A DNA stretch of 35,637 bases from an uncultured Pseudokineococcus sp. (GTDB lineage Bacteria; Actinomycetota; Actinomycetes; Actinomycetales; Quadrisphaeraceae): NCBI RefSeq assembly GCF_947499845.1, contig NZ_CANMPM010000025.1:1-35637 (forward strand). Reading direction: 5' to 3'. The notes below the pieces were generated by a model. That model was not told the origin of the DNA and did no database searches. It was given only the letters and a program-made list of their open reading frames with translations. Positions within the stretch are counted from its first letter, which is position 1; each line of letters begins with the position of its first letter. Position numbers and translations under genes: made by a program. Below are positions 16,819 to 24,795 of the stretch, one piece after another.

Positions 16819-17777
16819 GCGCGCCCGCGCAGTCCGCCGGCACCGGGGCGTCCGCGACCACGGGCGCCGCCGCCAGCGGGCGGGCGCCGACCCGCCGGAC
16901 GTCCCTCGGCACCCTCACCCACCGCGAGCGCACGGGCTTCCTGCTCGTGCTGCCGGCCGTCGTCATGGTCGTCGCCTTCGTGCTGCTGCCGCTCGTGCTC
17001 GCGGTCGGCATCTCCTTCACCAACTGGCCCCTCATCGGCGACTACGACTGGGTGGGCCTGGCCAACTTCACGGCCATCGCGAGCGACACCGCCTTCCAGC
17101 AGGCCGTCGGGTACACGCTGCTCTACACGGCCATCGTCACCGGGCCGATCCTCGTCGTCGGCTACCTCATGGCCGTGGTCGTCCGCGCGAACCGGCGCGG
17201 CTCGACGGCGCTGCGGACGCTCTTCTTCCTGCCGTACGTCATCGGCCTGTCCACCCTGAGCTTCCTGCTCGTCCTCGAGGCCCAGCCCGGCAGCGGCGCG
17301 GTCAACCTCGTGCTCGAGGCACTGGGCATCACCGACGGGCAGACCGCGTGGCTCGTCGACGGGCCGCTCGCGACCGGGCTCATCTGCGTGCTCGTCGTCT
17401 GGGGCGTCTCGGGCCTGACGATGCTCCTGCTCGTGGCCGGCATGCAGGGCGTGCCCCGCGAGGCCTACGAGTCCGCGGAGATGGACGGCGCGAGCTGGTG
17501 GCAGCGGGAGCTCCGCATCACCATCCCGATGATCCGCCGGCCCATCGCGATGAGCCTCATCATCTCGGTCATCGGCTCGTTCCTGGCCTTCACCCAGTTC
17601 TTCATCCTCACCCAGGGCGGGCCCGGCACGGCGACGACGCCGGTCGTGCTCAACATCTACAACCGGGCCTTCGTCCAGCTGCAGGTCGGCGCCGCGACGG
17701 CGCTGTCGCTCGTGCTCGTCCTCGTCGTCGGGCTCATCACGGCGGCCCAGTTCTGGCTGCTGCGCGAGCGCGACTGA
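16815..17777 (+). CDS. ABC sugar importer permease, MalF type
   Basis: A 320-residue inner-membrane subunit with about six helices after a 40-residue hydrophilic lead. The EAA loop that contacts the ATPase is seen in EAYESAEMDGASWWQRE followed by LRITIPMIRRP. SFTNWPLIG after the first helix is typical of this subfamily. The start overlaps the stop of the binding protein. No ATPase gene follows in the locus. As in many actinobacteria, a shared ATPase of the MsiK type encoded elsewhere probably powers the importer. Confidence 0.94.
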   Translation: MSAPAQSAGTGASATTGAAASGRAPTRRTSLGTLTHRERTGFLLVLPAVVMVVAFVLLPLVLAVGISFTNWPLIGDYDWVGLANFTAIASDTAFQQAVGYTLLYTAIVTGPILVVGYLMAVVVRANRRGSTALRTLFFLPYVIGLSTLSFLLVLEAQPGSGAVNLVLEALGITDGQTAWLVDGPLATGLICVLVVWGVSGLTMLLLVAGMQGVPREAYESAEMDGASWWQRELRITIPMIRRPIAMSLIISVIGSFLAFTQFFILTQGGPGTATTPVVLNIYNRAFVQLQVGAATALSLVLVLVVGLITAAQFWLLRERD

Positions 17778-17789
17778 CGCCCTCCCCGC

Positions 17790-17807
17790 GCGCCCGGGAG
17801 CGGGCGC
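17790..17807 (+). repeat. Short hairpin between the two permease genes
   Basis: A perfect 7-bp stem, GCGCCCG/CGGGCGC, with loop GGAG lies in the 64-base gap. It may modulate the relative expression of the two permeases. Confidence 0.4.
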
Positions 17808-17841
17808 ACGGACCCCTCCCCCCACCACTGCCCTCCCGGAG

Positions 17842-18762
17842 ATGACGATGGCGACGACGACGGCCACGACGGGTCGAGGCGCCGACGAGGTGCGCGACGC
17901 ACTCCCACGAGCCAGCGCGGCCGGCCACGCGGAGAGCCGCACGAAGGTCGTGCTCTACGTGACCGCCGGCGTCCTCGCCGTGGTGGTGTTCCTCGCACCG
18001 CTGCTGTGGGCGCTGCTGCGGGCCTTCCAGCCGGACGCCGTCATCACGTCGGCGCCCTCGTGGAGCAGCTTCTTCGACCTCACGACGAGCAACTTCACCC
18101 GCCTCGGCGGCGGCCAGGGCCTCCTGCGGGCGACGGCGAACAGCCTCGTGGTCTCCCTCAGCACGGCCGCGCTGACGGCGGTCGTCGCCACGGCCGCCGG
18201 CTACGGCTTCGGGCGCTTCCGCTTCCGCTTCTCCGGCGTCGCCTTCGGCGCCGTGCTGCTGACGATGATGGTGCCCTTCCAGGCGATCCTCACGCCGCTG
18301 TTCCTGCAGCTGAACGCCATGCGGCTCACCGACAGCCTGCTCGGGCTCGTGCTCTTCTACACGACCGTCAACCTGCCGTTCGGCATCTTCGTCATGCGCA
18401 ACTCCTTCGCCACCGTCCCCGCCGACCTCGAGGACGCGTCCTTCGTCGACGGCGCCGGCACGTCGCGCACCTTCTTCTCCGTGCTGCGGCCCCTGGTGGC
18501 CCCGGGCATCGCGACGACGGCGCTCTACGCCTTCCTCGTCTCCTGGACGGAGTTCCTCGGCGCGCTGACCTTTCTCACCCGCTCCGAGCTCTACACGCTG
18601 CCGGTCGCGCTCCTCAACCTCCAGCAGGGCGCCTACGGGCAGGTCGACTACGGCCTCCTCGCCGCCGGCGCCGTCGTCGCGATGATCCCGTGCGTCGTGC
18701 TGTACGTGGCGCTGCAACGGTTCTACGTCGCCGGGCTGGCCTCGGGGGCCGTCAAGGGCTGA
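17842..18762 (+). CDS. ABC sugar importer permease, MalG type
   Basis: A 306-residue partner of the MalF-type subunit with six predicted helices. The EAA loop is in DLEDASFVDGAGTSRTFFSV and continues LRPLVAPGI. The segment MMVPFQAILTPLF is characteristic of MalG-like proteins. ATG 17842 begins a 30-residue hydrophilic lead rich in Thr and Ala, and ATG 17848 is a close alternative. It is the last gene of the arabinofuranoside operon, ending 20 bases before the stop of the convergent DUF808 gene. Confidence 0.93.
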   Translation: MTMATTTATTGRGADEVRDALPRASAAGHAESRTKVVLYVTAGVLAVVVFLAPLLWALLRAFQPDAVITSAPSWSSFFDLTTSNFTRLGGGQGLLRATANSLVVSLSTAALTAVVATAAGYGFGRFRFRFSGVAFGAVLLTMMVPFQAILTPLFLQLNAMRLTDSLLGLVLFYTTVNLPFGIFVMRNSFATVPADLEDASFVDGAGTSRTFFSVLRPLVAPGIATTALYAFLVSWTEFLGALTFLTRSELYTLPVALLNLQQGAYGQVDYGLLAAGAVVAMIPCVVLYVALQRFYVAGLASGAVKG

Positions 18763-18782
18763 CGCCGCGCGCAGGGGCGCTC

Positions 18783-19769
18783 TCAGTGCGCCGAGGGGGC
18801 CGCGTCCGTCGCGCTCCGGTGGTGGCGGACGACCTCCACGGCGTGCACCACGGCCACGACGAGGAGCCCGACGAGGAGCCCGAGCACCGCGGCGGCGAGC
18901 GTCGCGACGAGCCACCCGGCGACCGGGCCGACCGCCCCGAGGGCCTCGGCCACGGCCTCCTCGGCGTGGTGCACGACCTCGTACGGCGCGGTGAGGCCGA
19001 GCTCGTCGGCGCCCACGAGGAGCAGGTGGCCGCCGACCCACAGCATCGCCGCGGTGCCGACGACGGTGAGCACCGTGAGCAGCTTCGGCAGGGCCGCCAC
19101 CATCCCCCGGCCCAGCCGGGCCACCGCCGCGGACGGAGCCTCGGCGAGGCGCAGCCCGGCGTCGTCCATCTTGACGATGAGCGCGACGACGCCGTACACG
19201 CCCACGGTCACGGCGACGCCCACGAGCGCGAGGACGACGGCGCGCGTGAGGAACGGCTCGGCGACGACCTCGTCCAGCGCGATGACCATGATCTCGGCGG
19301 ACAGGACGAGGTCGGTGCGGACCGCGCCCCTCACGAGCGCGTCCTCGTCGGGCAGCGCAGCAGCACCGCCGGCAGCACCGTCGGGGCCGCCGGCGGCGGC
19401 GTGCGGACCGTGGCCGCGCAGGCGGCCCCAGACCTTCTCGGCGCCCTCGAAGCAGAGGTAGGCGCCGCCGAGCATGAGCAGCGGGGTCAGCGCCGCCGGC
19501 AGCAGCCAGCTGAGCAGCAGCACGACCGGCAGGATGATGAGGAGCTTGTTGCGCAGGGAGCCCACCGCGATGCGGCGGATGATCGGCACCTCGCGCTCGG
19601 CGGCCAGCCCCCGCACGTACTGCGGCGTCACGGCCGTGTCGTCGACGACGACCCCGGCCGTCTTGGCGCCGGCCCTCGCCGCTGCGGCGCCGACGTCGTC
19701 GAGGGAGGCGGCCGCGGCGCGCGCGAGCAGCGCGACGTCGTCCAGCAGGGCCACGAGACCAGCGCTCAC
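18783..19769 (-). CDS. DUF808 family inner-membrane protein
   Basis: A 328-residue membrane protein matching the DUF808 (YedI-like) family. It begins AGLVALLDDVALLARAAAAS, then VVVDDTAVTPQYVRGL, EVPIIRRIAVGSLRNKLLII, and the helix LLMLGGAYLCFEGAEKVWG. About five to six hydrophobic helices are present. No biochemical function is established for the family. GTG 19769 is chosen because an AGAGAGGGGG purine tract precedes it; the frame also allows a GTG ten codons upstream. The gap to hspR (19770-19898) holds several G/C hairpins that could end the chaperone transcript. Confidence 0.88.
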   Translation of the reverse strand: MSAGLVALLDDVALLARAAAASLDDVGAAAARAGAKTAGVVVDDTAVTPQYVRGLAAEREVPIIRRIAVGSLRNKLLIILPVVLLLSWLLPAALTPLLMLGGAYLCFEGAEKVWGRLRGHGPHAAAGGPDGAAGGAAALPDEDALVRGAVRTDLVLSAEIMVIALDEVVAEPFLTRAVVLALVGVAVTVGVYGVVALIVKMDDAGLRLAEAPSAAVARLGRGMVAALPKLLTVLTVVGTAAMLWVGGHLLLVGADELGLTAPYEVVHHAEEAVAEALGAVGPVAGWLVATLAAAVLGLLVGLLVVAVVHAVEVVRHHRSATDAAPSAH

Positions 19770-19898
19770 GACCGGCCCCCTCTCTTCGCGTCGGGGCACG
19801 GCGCCCGCCCCGCGCGGGTGCCGCGGGCATCCTGCCGCGCCCGGGGCCCGCGCGCCCCGACCTCGGGCAGAGCGGGGCCCCGAGCAACCGACCGGGGG

Positions 19899-20351
19899 TC
19901 AGCGCCGGCGCGGGTCCCACAGGACGAGCGCGGCGCCGGCGCGGGAGCGGCTCACGCGCCGCCCCATCTGCCCGGCGACGACGTCGCCCGACGGGTCGGC
20001 GGTGAACACGCGGCGCTGCGCGCCGACGAGGGCGCGCAGCCGCTCGACCTCCTCGGAGAGGCGCAGCACCTTCCGCTCGAGCTCGAGGATGCGCTTGATG
20101 CCGGCGAGGTTGACGCCGTCCTCCTGGGACAGGCGCTGCACCTCCCGGAGGGTGGCGACGTCGCGCAGGCTGTAGCGCCGCCCGCGGCCGGCCGAGCGGC
20201 GGGGCTCGACGAGCCCGAGCCGGTCGTACTGGCGGAGCGTCTGCGGGTGCATGCCCGCCAGCTCGGCCGCCACGGAGATCGGGAGGACCGCCGCGTCGAC
20301 GTCGACCTCGGGCGCGCCGGCGCCCCGCGGGTCGGACGCCGAGGTGGTCAT
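19899..20351 (-). CDS. hspR: HspR, MerR-family heat-shock repressor
   Basis: The repressor of the dnaK operon and clpB in actinobacteria, which binds HAIR boxes and uses DnaK as co-repressor. The 150-residue protein has a MerR-type winged helix at about residues 24-90: ISVAAELAGMHPQTLRQYDR, then LGLVEPRRS, GRGRRYSLRDVATLREVQRL and EDGVNLAGIKRILELE. A coiled coil follows (KVLRLSEEVERLRALVGAQ). It is the last gene of the operon, 19 bases after dnaJ, and three HAIR boxes occur in this window. Autoregulation is therefore expected from the family, and the layout supports it. Confidence 0.95.
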   Translation of the reverse strand: MTTSASDPRGAGAPEVDVDAAVLPISVAAELAGMHPQTLRQYDRLGLVEPRRSAGRGRRYSLRDVATLREVQRLSQEDGVNLAGIKRILELERKVLRLSEEVERLRALVGAQRRVFTADPSGDVVAGQMGRRVSRSRAGAALVLWDPRRR

Positions 20352-20370
20352 CGCGGCTCCACTCCCCTCG

Positions 20371-21447
20371 TCACGAGCGCGCCCCGCTGCGATCGCCGCG
20401 GCTGCTCGCGCCGCGTGCGGCCCGCAGGAGGTCGCCGCGCGCGTCGTCGCCGCTCGTGGCGGCGGCGAAGGCCTCGACCGCCGCGCGCGCCTCGTCCGAG
20501 AGCCGCTGGGGGACGACGACCTGCAGGGTCACGAGGAGGTCGCCGGTGCGCTTCGCCGTCGTCACGCCGCGCCCGCGGGCCCGCAGCACGCGCCCCGACG
20601 GCGTGCCCGGGGGCACGCGCAGCCGCACGGTGCCGCCGTCGAGCGTGGGCGCCTCGACGTCGGCGCCGAGCGCGGCCTCCGCGAAGGTCACAGGGAGGGT
20701 GACGCGCAGGTCGTCGCCCTCGCGGGTGAAGACGGGGTGCGGGCGCACCGCGACGGTGATGACGAGGTCGCCGGGCGGGACGCCGGGGCCTCCGGAGGCG
20801 CCCTTGCCGCGCAGGCGGATCTTCTGGCCGTCGCGGACGCCGGCGGGGATGCGCGCGGTGACCGTGGTGCCGTCGCCGGCGCGCAGGGTCGTCGTCGAGC
20901 CCTCGGCCGCCGTCGTGAAGTCGAGCGTCGTGGACGCCTGGACGTCGGCGCCCTGGCGCGGGCGCGAGGGCCCGCCGCCGAAGCCGGCGCCCGGGCCGCC
21001 CTGGCCGAAGATGCCGTCGAGCAGGTCCTCGAAGCCGGGCGGCGTGCCGCCCGCCGTCCCCGCGCCGGCGCCGCGGCCGCCCGGAGCACCGGGGCCCGGG
21101 CCGTAGCGCGCCCGCTGGCCGCCCTGGCCGAACATGCCGCCGAAGAGGTCCTCGAAGCCACCCGCGCCGGGCCCGGCCGCGCCCCCGCCGCCGGCGCTGA
21201 AGCGGGCGCCGCCGGCCATGGCGCGCACGGCGTCGTACTGCTGGCGCTTCTCGGCGTCGGAGAGCACGGAGTACGCCTCGCCGACCTCCTTGAAGCGCTT
21301 CTCCGCCGCCGCGTCCCCCGGGTTGGCGTCGGGGTGCAGCGTGCGGGCGAGCTTGCGGTAGGCCTTCTTGACGTCGGCCGCGCTGGCGTCCTTGGGCACG
21401 CCGAGCTCGGCGTAGAAGTCCTTCTCGATCCAGTCCTGCCCGGACAC
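20371..21447 (-). CDS. dnaJ: DnaJ-type co-chaperone without zinc finger
   Basis: It delivers substrates to DnaK and stimulates its ATPase. The 358-residue protein has a J domain at about residues 10-75 with the essential HPD at 38-40. A long Gly-rich region then contains two similar blocks, [15 protein letters not shown] and [15 protein letters not shown]. Two C-terminal substrate domains follow ([33 protein letters not shown]). There is no cysteine in the whole protein, so the four CxxCxGxG zinc-finger repeats of classical DnaJ are absent. That makes it a class B (CbpA-like) J protein in the dnaJ operon position. The start is the GTG or ATG at 21447, reading [17 protein letters not shown] as in related proteins. 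Confidence 0.93.
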   Translation of the reverse strand: MSGQDWIEKDFYAELGVPKDASAADVKKAYRKLARTLHPDANPGDAAAEKRFKEVGEAYSVLSDAEKRQQYDAVRAMAGGARFSAGGGGAAGPGAGGFEDLFGGMFGQGGQRARYGPGPGAPGGRGAGAGTAGGTPPGFEDLLDGIFGQGGPGAGFGGGPSRPRQGADVQASTTLDFTTAAEGSTTTLRAGDGTTVTARIPAGVRDGQKIRLRGKGASGGPGVPPGDLVITVAVRPHPVFTREGDDLRVTLPVTFAEAALGADVEAPTLDGGTVRLRVPPGTPSGRVLRARGRGVTTAKRTGDLLVTLQVVVPQRLSDEARAAVEAFAAATSGDDARGDLLRAARGASSRGDRSGARS

Positions 21448-21537
21448 CCGCGGCTCCTCACCTGCTCGGTCGGCGGCGGGCGGGCCCGCCTGCCGGTGCT
21501 GCTCGTGCTGGTGCGCGCACCCTCGCCGGGCGGCGCG

Positions 21538-21575
21538 CGGCGCCCCGCCCGGCCGGGTGGCCGGGCGGGGCGCCG
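21538..21575 (-). terminator. Very strong hairpin between grpE and dnaJ
   Basis: A perfect 17-bp all-GC stem (21538-21554 with 21559-21575) closes a 4-base loop in the 141-base gap, just after the grpE stop. It would act as a partial terminator or an mRNA-protecting structure, separating an abundant dnaK-grpE message from less dnaJ-hspR. Confidence 0.6.
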
Positions 21576-21588
21576 GTGGTGCTGCCTC

Positions 21589-22269
21589 TTACTGCGGGTC
21601 CGCGACGGCGACGCGCGCCGCGCGCAGGACCCGGCCGCCGGCCCGGTACCCGGGCTGGAGCACCTGGGTCACCGTGGTGACCTCGATGCCCTCGGCGTGG
21701 CCGTGCATGAGCGCCTCGTGGACGGCGGGGTCGAAGGCCTCGCCCGCCTCGCCGTAGCGCTCGAGGCCGAGCCGCTCGAGGGTGCCCTCGAGCTTGTCCG
21801 CGATGGAGGCCGCGGGGCCCTCGGACAGGCCCCCGTGGGTGCGGGCCAGCACGACGTCGTCGAGCACGGGCAGCAGGGCCTCGAAGACCGAGGACCTCGC
21901 CGCGGTGGCCGAGACGTCCCGGTCGCGGTCGACCCGCTTGCGGTAGTTGACGTACTCGGCCTGCAGGCGCTGCAGGTCCTCCAGCCGCTGGTCGGCCAGG
22001 GCCTGCGCGGCGCGCAGGTCCTCGCCGCCGGCCGCGTCCGCCAGGACGTCCTCCGCCGTGAGGTCGGAGGCGCTGGCGTCCGGGTCGGCCGCGGCGCCGC
22101 CGGCGCCCTGCTCCCCCGCCGCGGCGTCCCCGGCCGACCCGGCGGGCTGCTCGCGCAGCCCGCCGGTCTCCGGGTCCACGCGCCGGCGGTCGCGGACGAC
22201 CGGGTCCGGCTCGCGCGGGTCGCGGCTCGGGTCGCCGCCCTGCTCCGGTCCGGTGGCTCCGGCCGTCAC
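21589..22269 (-). CDS. grpE: GrpE nucleotide exchange factor
   Basis: A homodimer that releases ADP from DnaK. The 226-residue protein has a charged, disordered N-terminal third (about 1-95), then a long helix ([20 protein letters not shown]). The conserved beta domain follows, with [26 protein letters not shown] and the closing [26 protein letters not shown] (about 196-221). The start ATG overlaps the dnaK stop (TGATG), so the two are translationally coupled. All GrpE family elements are present. Confidence 0.95.
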   Translation of the reverse strand: MTAGATGPEQGGDPSRDPREPDPVVRDRRRVDPETGGLREQPAGSAGDAAAGEQGAGGAAADPDASASDLTAEDVLADAAGGEDLRAAQALADQRLEDLQRLQAEYVNYRKRVDRDRDVSATAARSSVFEALLPVLDDVVLARTHGGLSEGPAASIADKLEGTLERLGLERYGEAGEAFDPAVHEALMHGHAEGIEVTTVTQVLQPGYRAGGRVLRAARVAVADPQ

Positions 22270-24152
22270 TTGGCGTCGTCCTTGCGCTCGTCCTCGTCCA
22301 CGATCTCGGCGTCGACGACGTCGTCGTCGGCGCTGGCGGAGCCGGTGTCACCGGCGGTCGCGCCCTCGGCCGTGGCGTCGCCCGCGCCCTGCTCCTGCTG
22401 CTGGGCGTACATGGCGGCGCCGAGCGTCTGGCTCGCCGTGGCGAGCTCCTCCTGCGCCGACTTCACGGCCTCGACGTCGTCGCCCGCGAGCGCGGTGCGC
22501 AGCGCGTCGACCTTGCCCTTCACCTCGGACTTGCCGTCCTCGGGGAGCTTGTCGTCGTTGTCGGCGAGGAACTTCTCCGTGGAGTAGAGGAGCTGCTCGG
22601 CCTGGTTGCGGACCTCGGCCTCCTCGCGGCGCTTCTTGTCCTCCTCCGCGTGGGCCTCGGCGTCCTTGACCATGCGGTCGATCTCCTCCTTGGACAGCGC
22701 GCTGCCCCCGGTGATCTGCATGGACTGCTCCTTGCCCGTGCCCCGGTCCTTGGCCGAGACGTGGACGATCCCGTTGGCGTCGATGTCGAAGGTGACCTCG
22801 ATCTGCGGGATGCCGCGGGGCGCCGGCGCGATGCCGGTCAGCTCGAAGTTGCCGAGCGGCTTGTTGTGCTGCGCCAGCTCGCGCTCGCCCTGGAAGACCT
22901 GGATCTGCACGGACGGCTGGTTGTCGTCGGCCGTCGTGAAGACCTCGGAGCGCTTGGTCGGGATGGCCGTGTTGCGCTCGATGAGCTTGGTCATGATCCC
23001 GCCCTTGGTCTCGATGCCGAGGGACAGCGGGGTGACGTCGATGAGCAGGACGTCCTTGCGCTCACCGCCGATGACACCGGCCTGCAGGGCGGCGCCGACG
23101 GCGACGACCTCGTCCGGGTTGACGCCCTTGTTGGGCTCCTTGCCGCCGGTGAGGCTGCGGACGACGTCCGCGACGGCCGGCATGCGGGTGGAGCCGCCGA
23201 CGAGGACGACGTGGTCGATGTCGCCGACCTTGACGTCGGCGTCGGAGATGACCCGGTTGAAGGGCTCCTTCGTGCGGTCGAGCAGGTCCTTCGTCATCTG
23301 CTCGAACTGCGCGCGGGTGAGCTTCTCGTCGAGGTGGACGGGGCCGTTCTCCGTCATCGACAGGTACTGCAGCGAGATGTTGGTGCTCGTCGCGGACGAG
23401 AGCTCCTTCTTGGCCTGCTCGGCCGCCTCGCGCAGGCGCTGCATGGCGATCTTGTCCTTGGACAGGTCGACGCCCGAGCTGTTCTTCACCGTGGTGACGA
23501 GGTGCTGGACGACGCGCGCGTCCCAGTCGTCGCCGCCGAGGCGGTTGTCACCGCTCGTGGCGCGCACCTGGATCGTGGAGAAGCCGTCCTCGGCGTCCTT
23601 GCCCACCTCGAGGAGGGAGACGTCGAAGGTGCCGCCGCCGAGGTCGAAGACGAGGATCAGCTCGTCCTCCTTGCCGCGGTCGAGGCCGTAGGCCAGCGCG
23701 GCGGCGGTGGGCTCGTTGACGATGCGCGAGACCTTGAGGCCCGCGATCTCGCCGGCCTCCTTGGTGGCCTGGCGCTCGGCGTCGTTGAAGTACGCCGGGA
23801 CGGTGATGACGGCGTCCGTGACCGTCTCGCCGAGGTACGACTCCGCGTCCCGCTTGAGCTTCTGCAGCACGCGGGCGGAGATCTCCTGCGCCGTGTACTT
23901 CTTGTCGTCGATCTCCGTGGACCAGTCGGTGCCCATGTGGCGCTTGACCGACGTGATCGTGCGGTCGACGTTCGTCACCGCCTGGCGCTTGGCGATCTCG
24001 CCGACCAGCGGCTCGCCGGACTTGGCGAAGGCGACGACCGAGGGGGTCGTGCGCCCGCCCTCGGCGTTCGCGATGACGGTGGGCTCGCCGCCCTCGAGGA
24101 CGGAGACGACGGAGTTGGTGGTGCCGAGGTCGATGCCGACCGCTCGAGCCAT
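22266..24152 (-). CDS. dnaK: Chaperone DnaK (Hsp70)
   Basis: An ATP-driven chaperone. The 628-residue protein starts [20 protein letters not shown]. It has the Hsp70 signatures [16 protein letters not shown]-like ([17 protein letters not shown]) and [13 protein letters not shown], the linker [16 protein letters not shown], a beta-sandwich substrate domain and a helical lid. The end is the acidic tail with [14 protein letters not shown], typical of bacterial DnaK. ATG 24152 follows AGGAGG; 19 upstream codons in frame are not conserved. It is the first gene of dnaK-grpE-dnaJ-hspR, controlled by two HAIR boxes upstream. DnaK is also a co-repressor of HspR in streptomycetes. Confidence 0.98.
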   Translation of the reverse strand: MARAVGIDLGTTNSVVSVLEGGEPTVIANAEGGRTTPSVVAFAKSGEPLVGEIAKRQAVTNVDRTITSVKRHMGTDWSTEIDDKKYTAQEISARVLQKLKRDAESYLGETVTDAVITVPAYFNDAERQATKEAGEIAGLKVSRIVNEPTAAALAYGLDRGKEDELILVFDLGGGTFDVSLLEVGKDAEDGFSTIQVRATSGDNRLGGDDWDARVVQHLVTTVKNSSGVDLSKDKIAMQRLREAAEQAKKELSSATSTNISLQYLSMTENGPVHLDEKLTRAQFEQMTKDLLDRTKEPFNRVISDADVKVGDIDHVVLVGGSTRMPAVADVVRSLTGGKEPNKGVNPDEVVAVGAALQAGVIGGERKDVLLIDVTPLSLGIETKGGIMTKLIERNTAIPTKRSEVFTTADDNQPSVQIQVFQGERELAQHNKPLGNFELTGIAPAPRGIPQIEVTFDIDANGIVHVSAKDRGTGKEQSMQITGGSALSKEEIDRMVKDAEAHAEEDKKRREEAEVRNQAEQLLYSTEKFLADNDDKLPEDGKSEVKGKVDALRTALAGDDVEAVKSAQEELATASQTLGAAMYAQQQEQGAGDATAEGATAGDTGSASADDDVVDAEIVDEDERKDDAK

Positions 24153-24189
24153 GGGGGTCCTCCTGGGTGCTGCGCGTGGTCGCTCAGGT

Positions 24190-24210
24190 CTTGAGCCGAG
24201 TGCGCTCAAC
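24190..24210. promoter_or_regulatory. HAIR operator 1 upstream of dnaK
   Basis: CTTGAGC, seven bases, GCTCAAC. The arms match the HAIR consensus at 11 of 14 positions with correct spacing. It lies between the probable -10 region and the dnaK start. Confidence 0.85.
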
Positions 24211-24237
24211 CTTGCGACGGGCGGTGCGCGGTGTCAA
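24209..24237 (-). promoter_or_regulatory. Probable dnaK promoter
   Basis: On the minus strand TTGACA (24237-24232) is a perfect -35 element. At 17 bases it is followed by CAAGGT, a weak -10. The two HAIR boxes lie on either side, at 24190-24210 and 24253-24273, so HspR would bracket the promoter. Confidence 0.5.
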
Positions 24238-24252
24238 ACCGGAGCCGCCGTG

Positions 24253-24273
24253 GTTGAGCCTGCCTCACTCAAC
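24253..24273. promoter_or_regulatory. HAIR operator 2 upstream of dnaK
   Basis: GTTGAGC, seven bases, ACTCAAC. The arms match the HAIR consensus at 11 of 14 positions. It is centred 63 bases from HAIR 1, about six helical turns, so the two boxes face the same side of the DNA. Confidence 0.85.
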
Positions 24274-24451
24274 TGCAGCAGGGGGGTGGGTGTTCCCGGG
24301 TGTGAGAGGTCGTCGGGCGCGGTGCGTGTGTAGGTCCTCGCGGAACTTGGCCACTTCTCACTGTGGTGTCACACGCGTGTCACTTTCTCGCGCATCTGTC
24401 ACACGCGGACCCCAGAGGCATGGACGTCGGCTCCCAGCGTCCGCGCGACCG

Positions 24452-24507
24452 CCCGCAGCCCGCAGCCCGCAGCCCGCAGCCCGCAGCCCGCAGCCCGCAG
24501 CCCGCAG
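24452..24507. repeat. Tandem repeat, eight copies of a 7-base unit
   Basis: The unit CCCGCAG is repeated eight times with no mismatch over 56 bases, followed by a broken ninth copy. A heptamer unit would shift reading frame with each copy change, and no gene crosses it. Confidence 0.95.
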
Positions 24508-24690
24508 CCCGCGAAGGTCGCCCAGGCGCCACCGCTGGGCGCATAGGCCGCGTTGGTGTCAGTGCCTCACGTCGGCCTTCGTGCTCGTCCCCACTCGCTC
24601 GCTTCCCGGAGAGCACCTTGCCTACGCCTCGCGGAGCTCACTCACGGGCGGCGCGGGCAAGCACTCGAGCAACTCGCCTACGGCCCTCGC

Positions 24691-24742
24691 CAGCGGGACA
24701 CCGACGTAGTTCACTGGCCATAGCCGCAGGACCGTCCCGCTG
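24691..24742 (-). terminator. Inverted repeat downstream of ctaG, possible operon terminator
   Basis: CAGCGGGAC (24691-24699) pairs perfectly with GTCCCGCTG (24734-24742). The bases just beyond (24741-24775) offer further G/C pairing around TGGTTGGCCAG. It lies 54-105 bases past the ctaG stop. The long 34-base loop makes it a modest terminator candidate. Confidence 0.35.
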
Positions 24743-24795
24743 GGGATCGCTGGTTGGCCAGCCCCCGCTGACGATTACCGAGGAGTCGAGGTGGG

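Larger units (their letters stand above)
24274..24795. other. Gene-free stretch between dnaK and the accessory module
   Basis: These 522 bases hold no supported gene. They contain direct TGTCACACGCG repeats (24367-24377, 24397-24407), a perfect ACACGCGTGT palindrome (24371-24380), an eight-copy heptamer array (24452-24507) and a 9-bp inverted repeat near the end of the ctaG operon (24691-24742). The change in codon style between dnaK and ctaG makes this the probable left junction of the accessory module. I see no transposase or integrase remnant. Confidence 0.6.

Noticed and set aside
24452-24507. Heptamer array considered as a CRISPR-like array
   Set aside because: Units are contiguous 7-mers without spacers and no cas gene is present.
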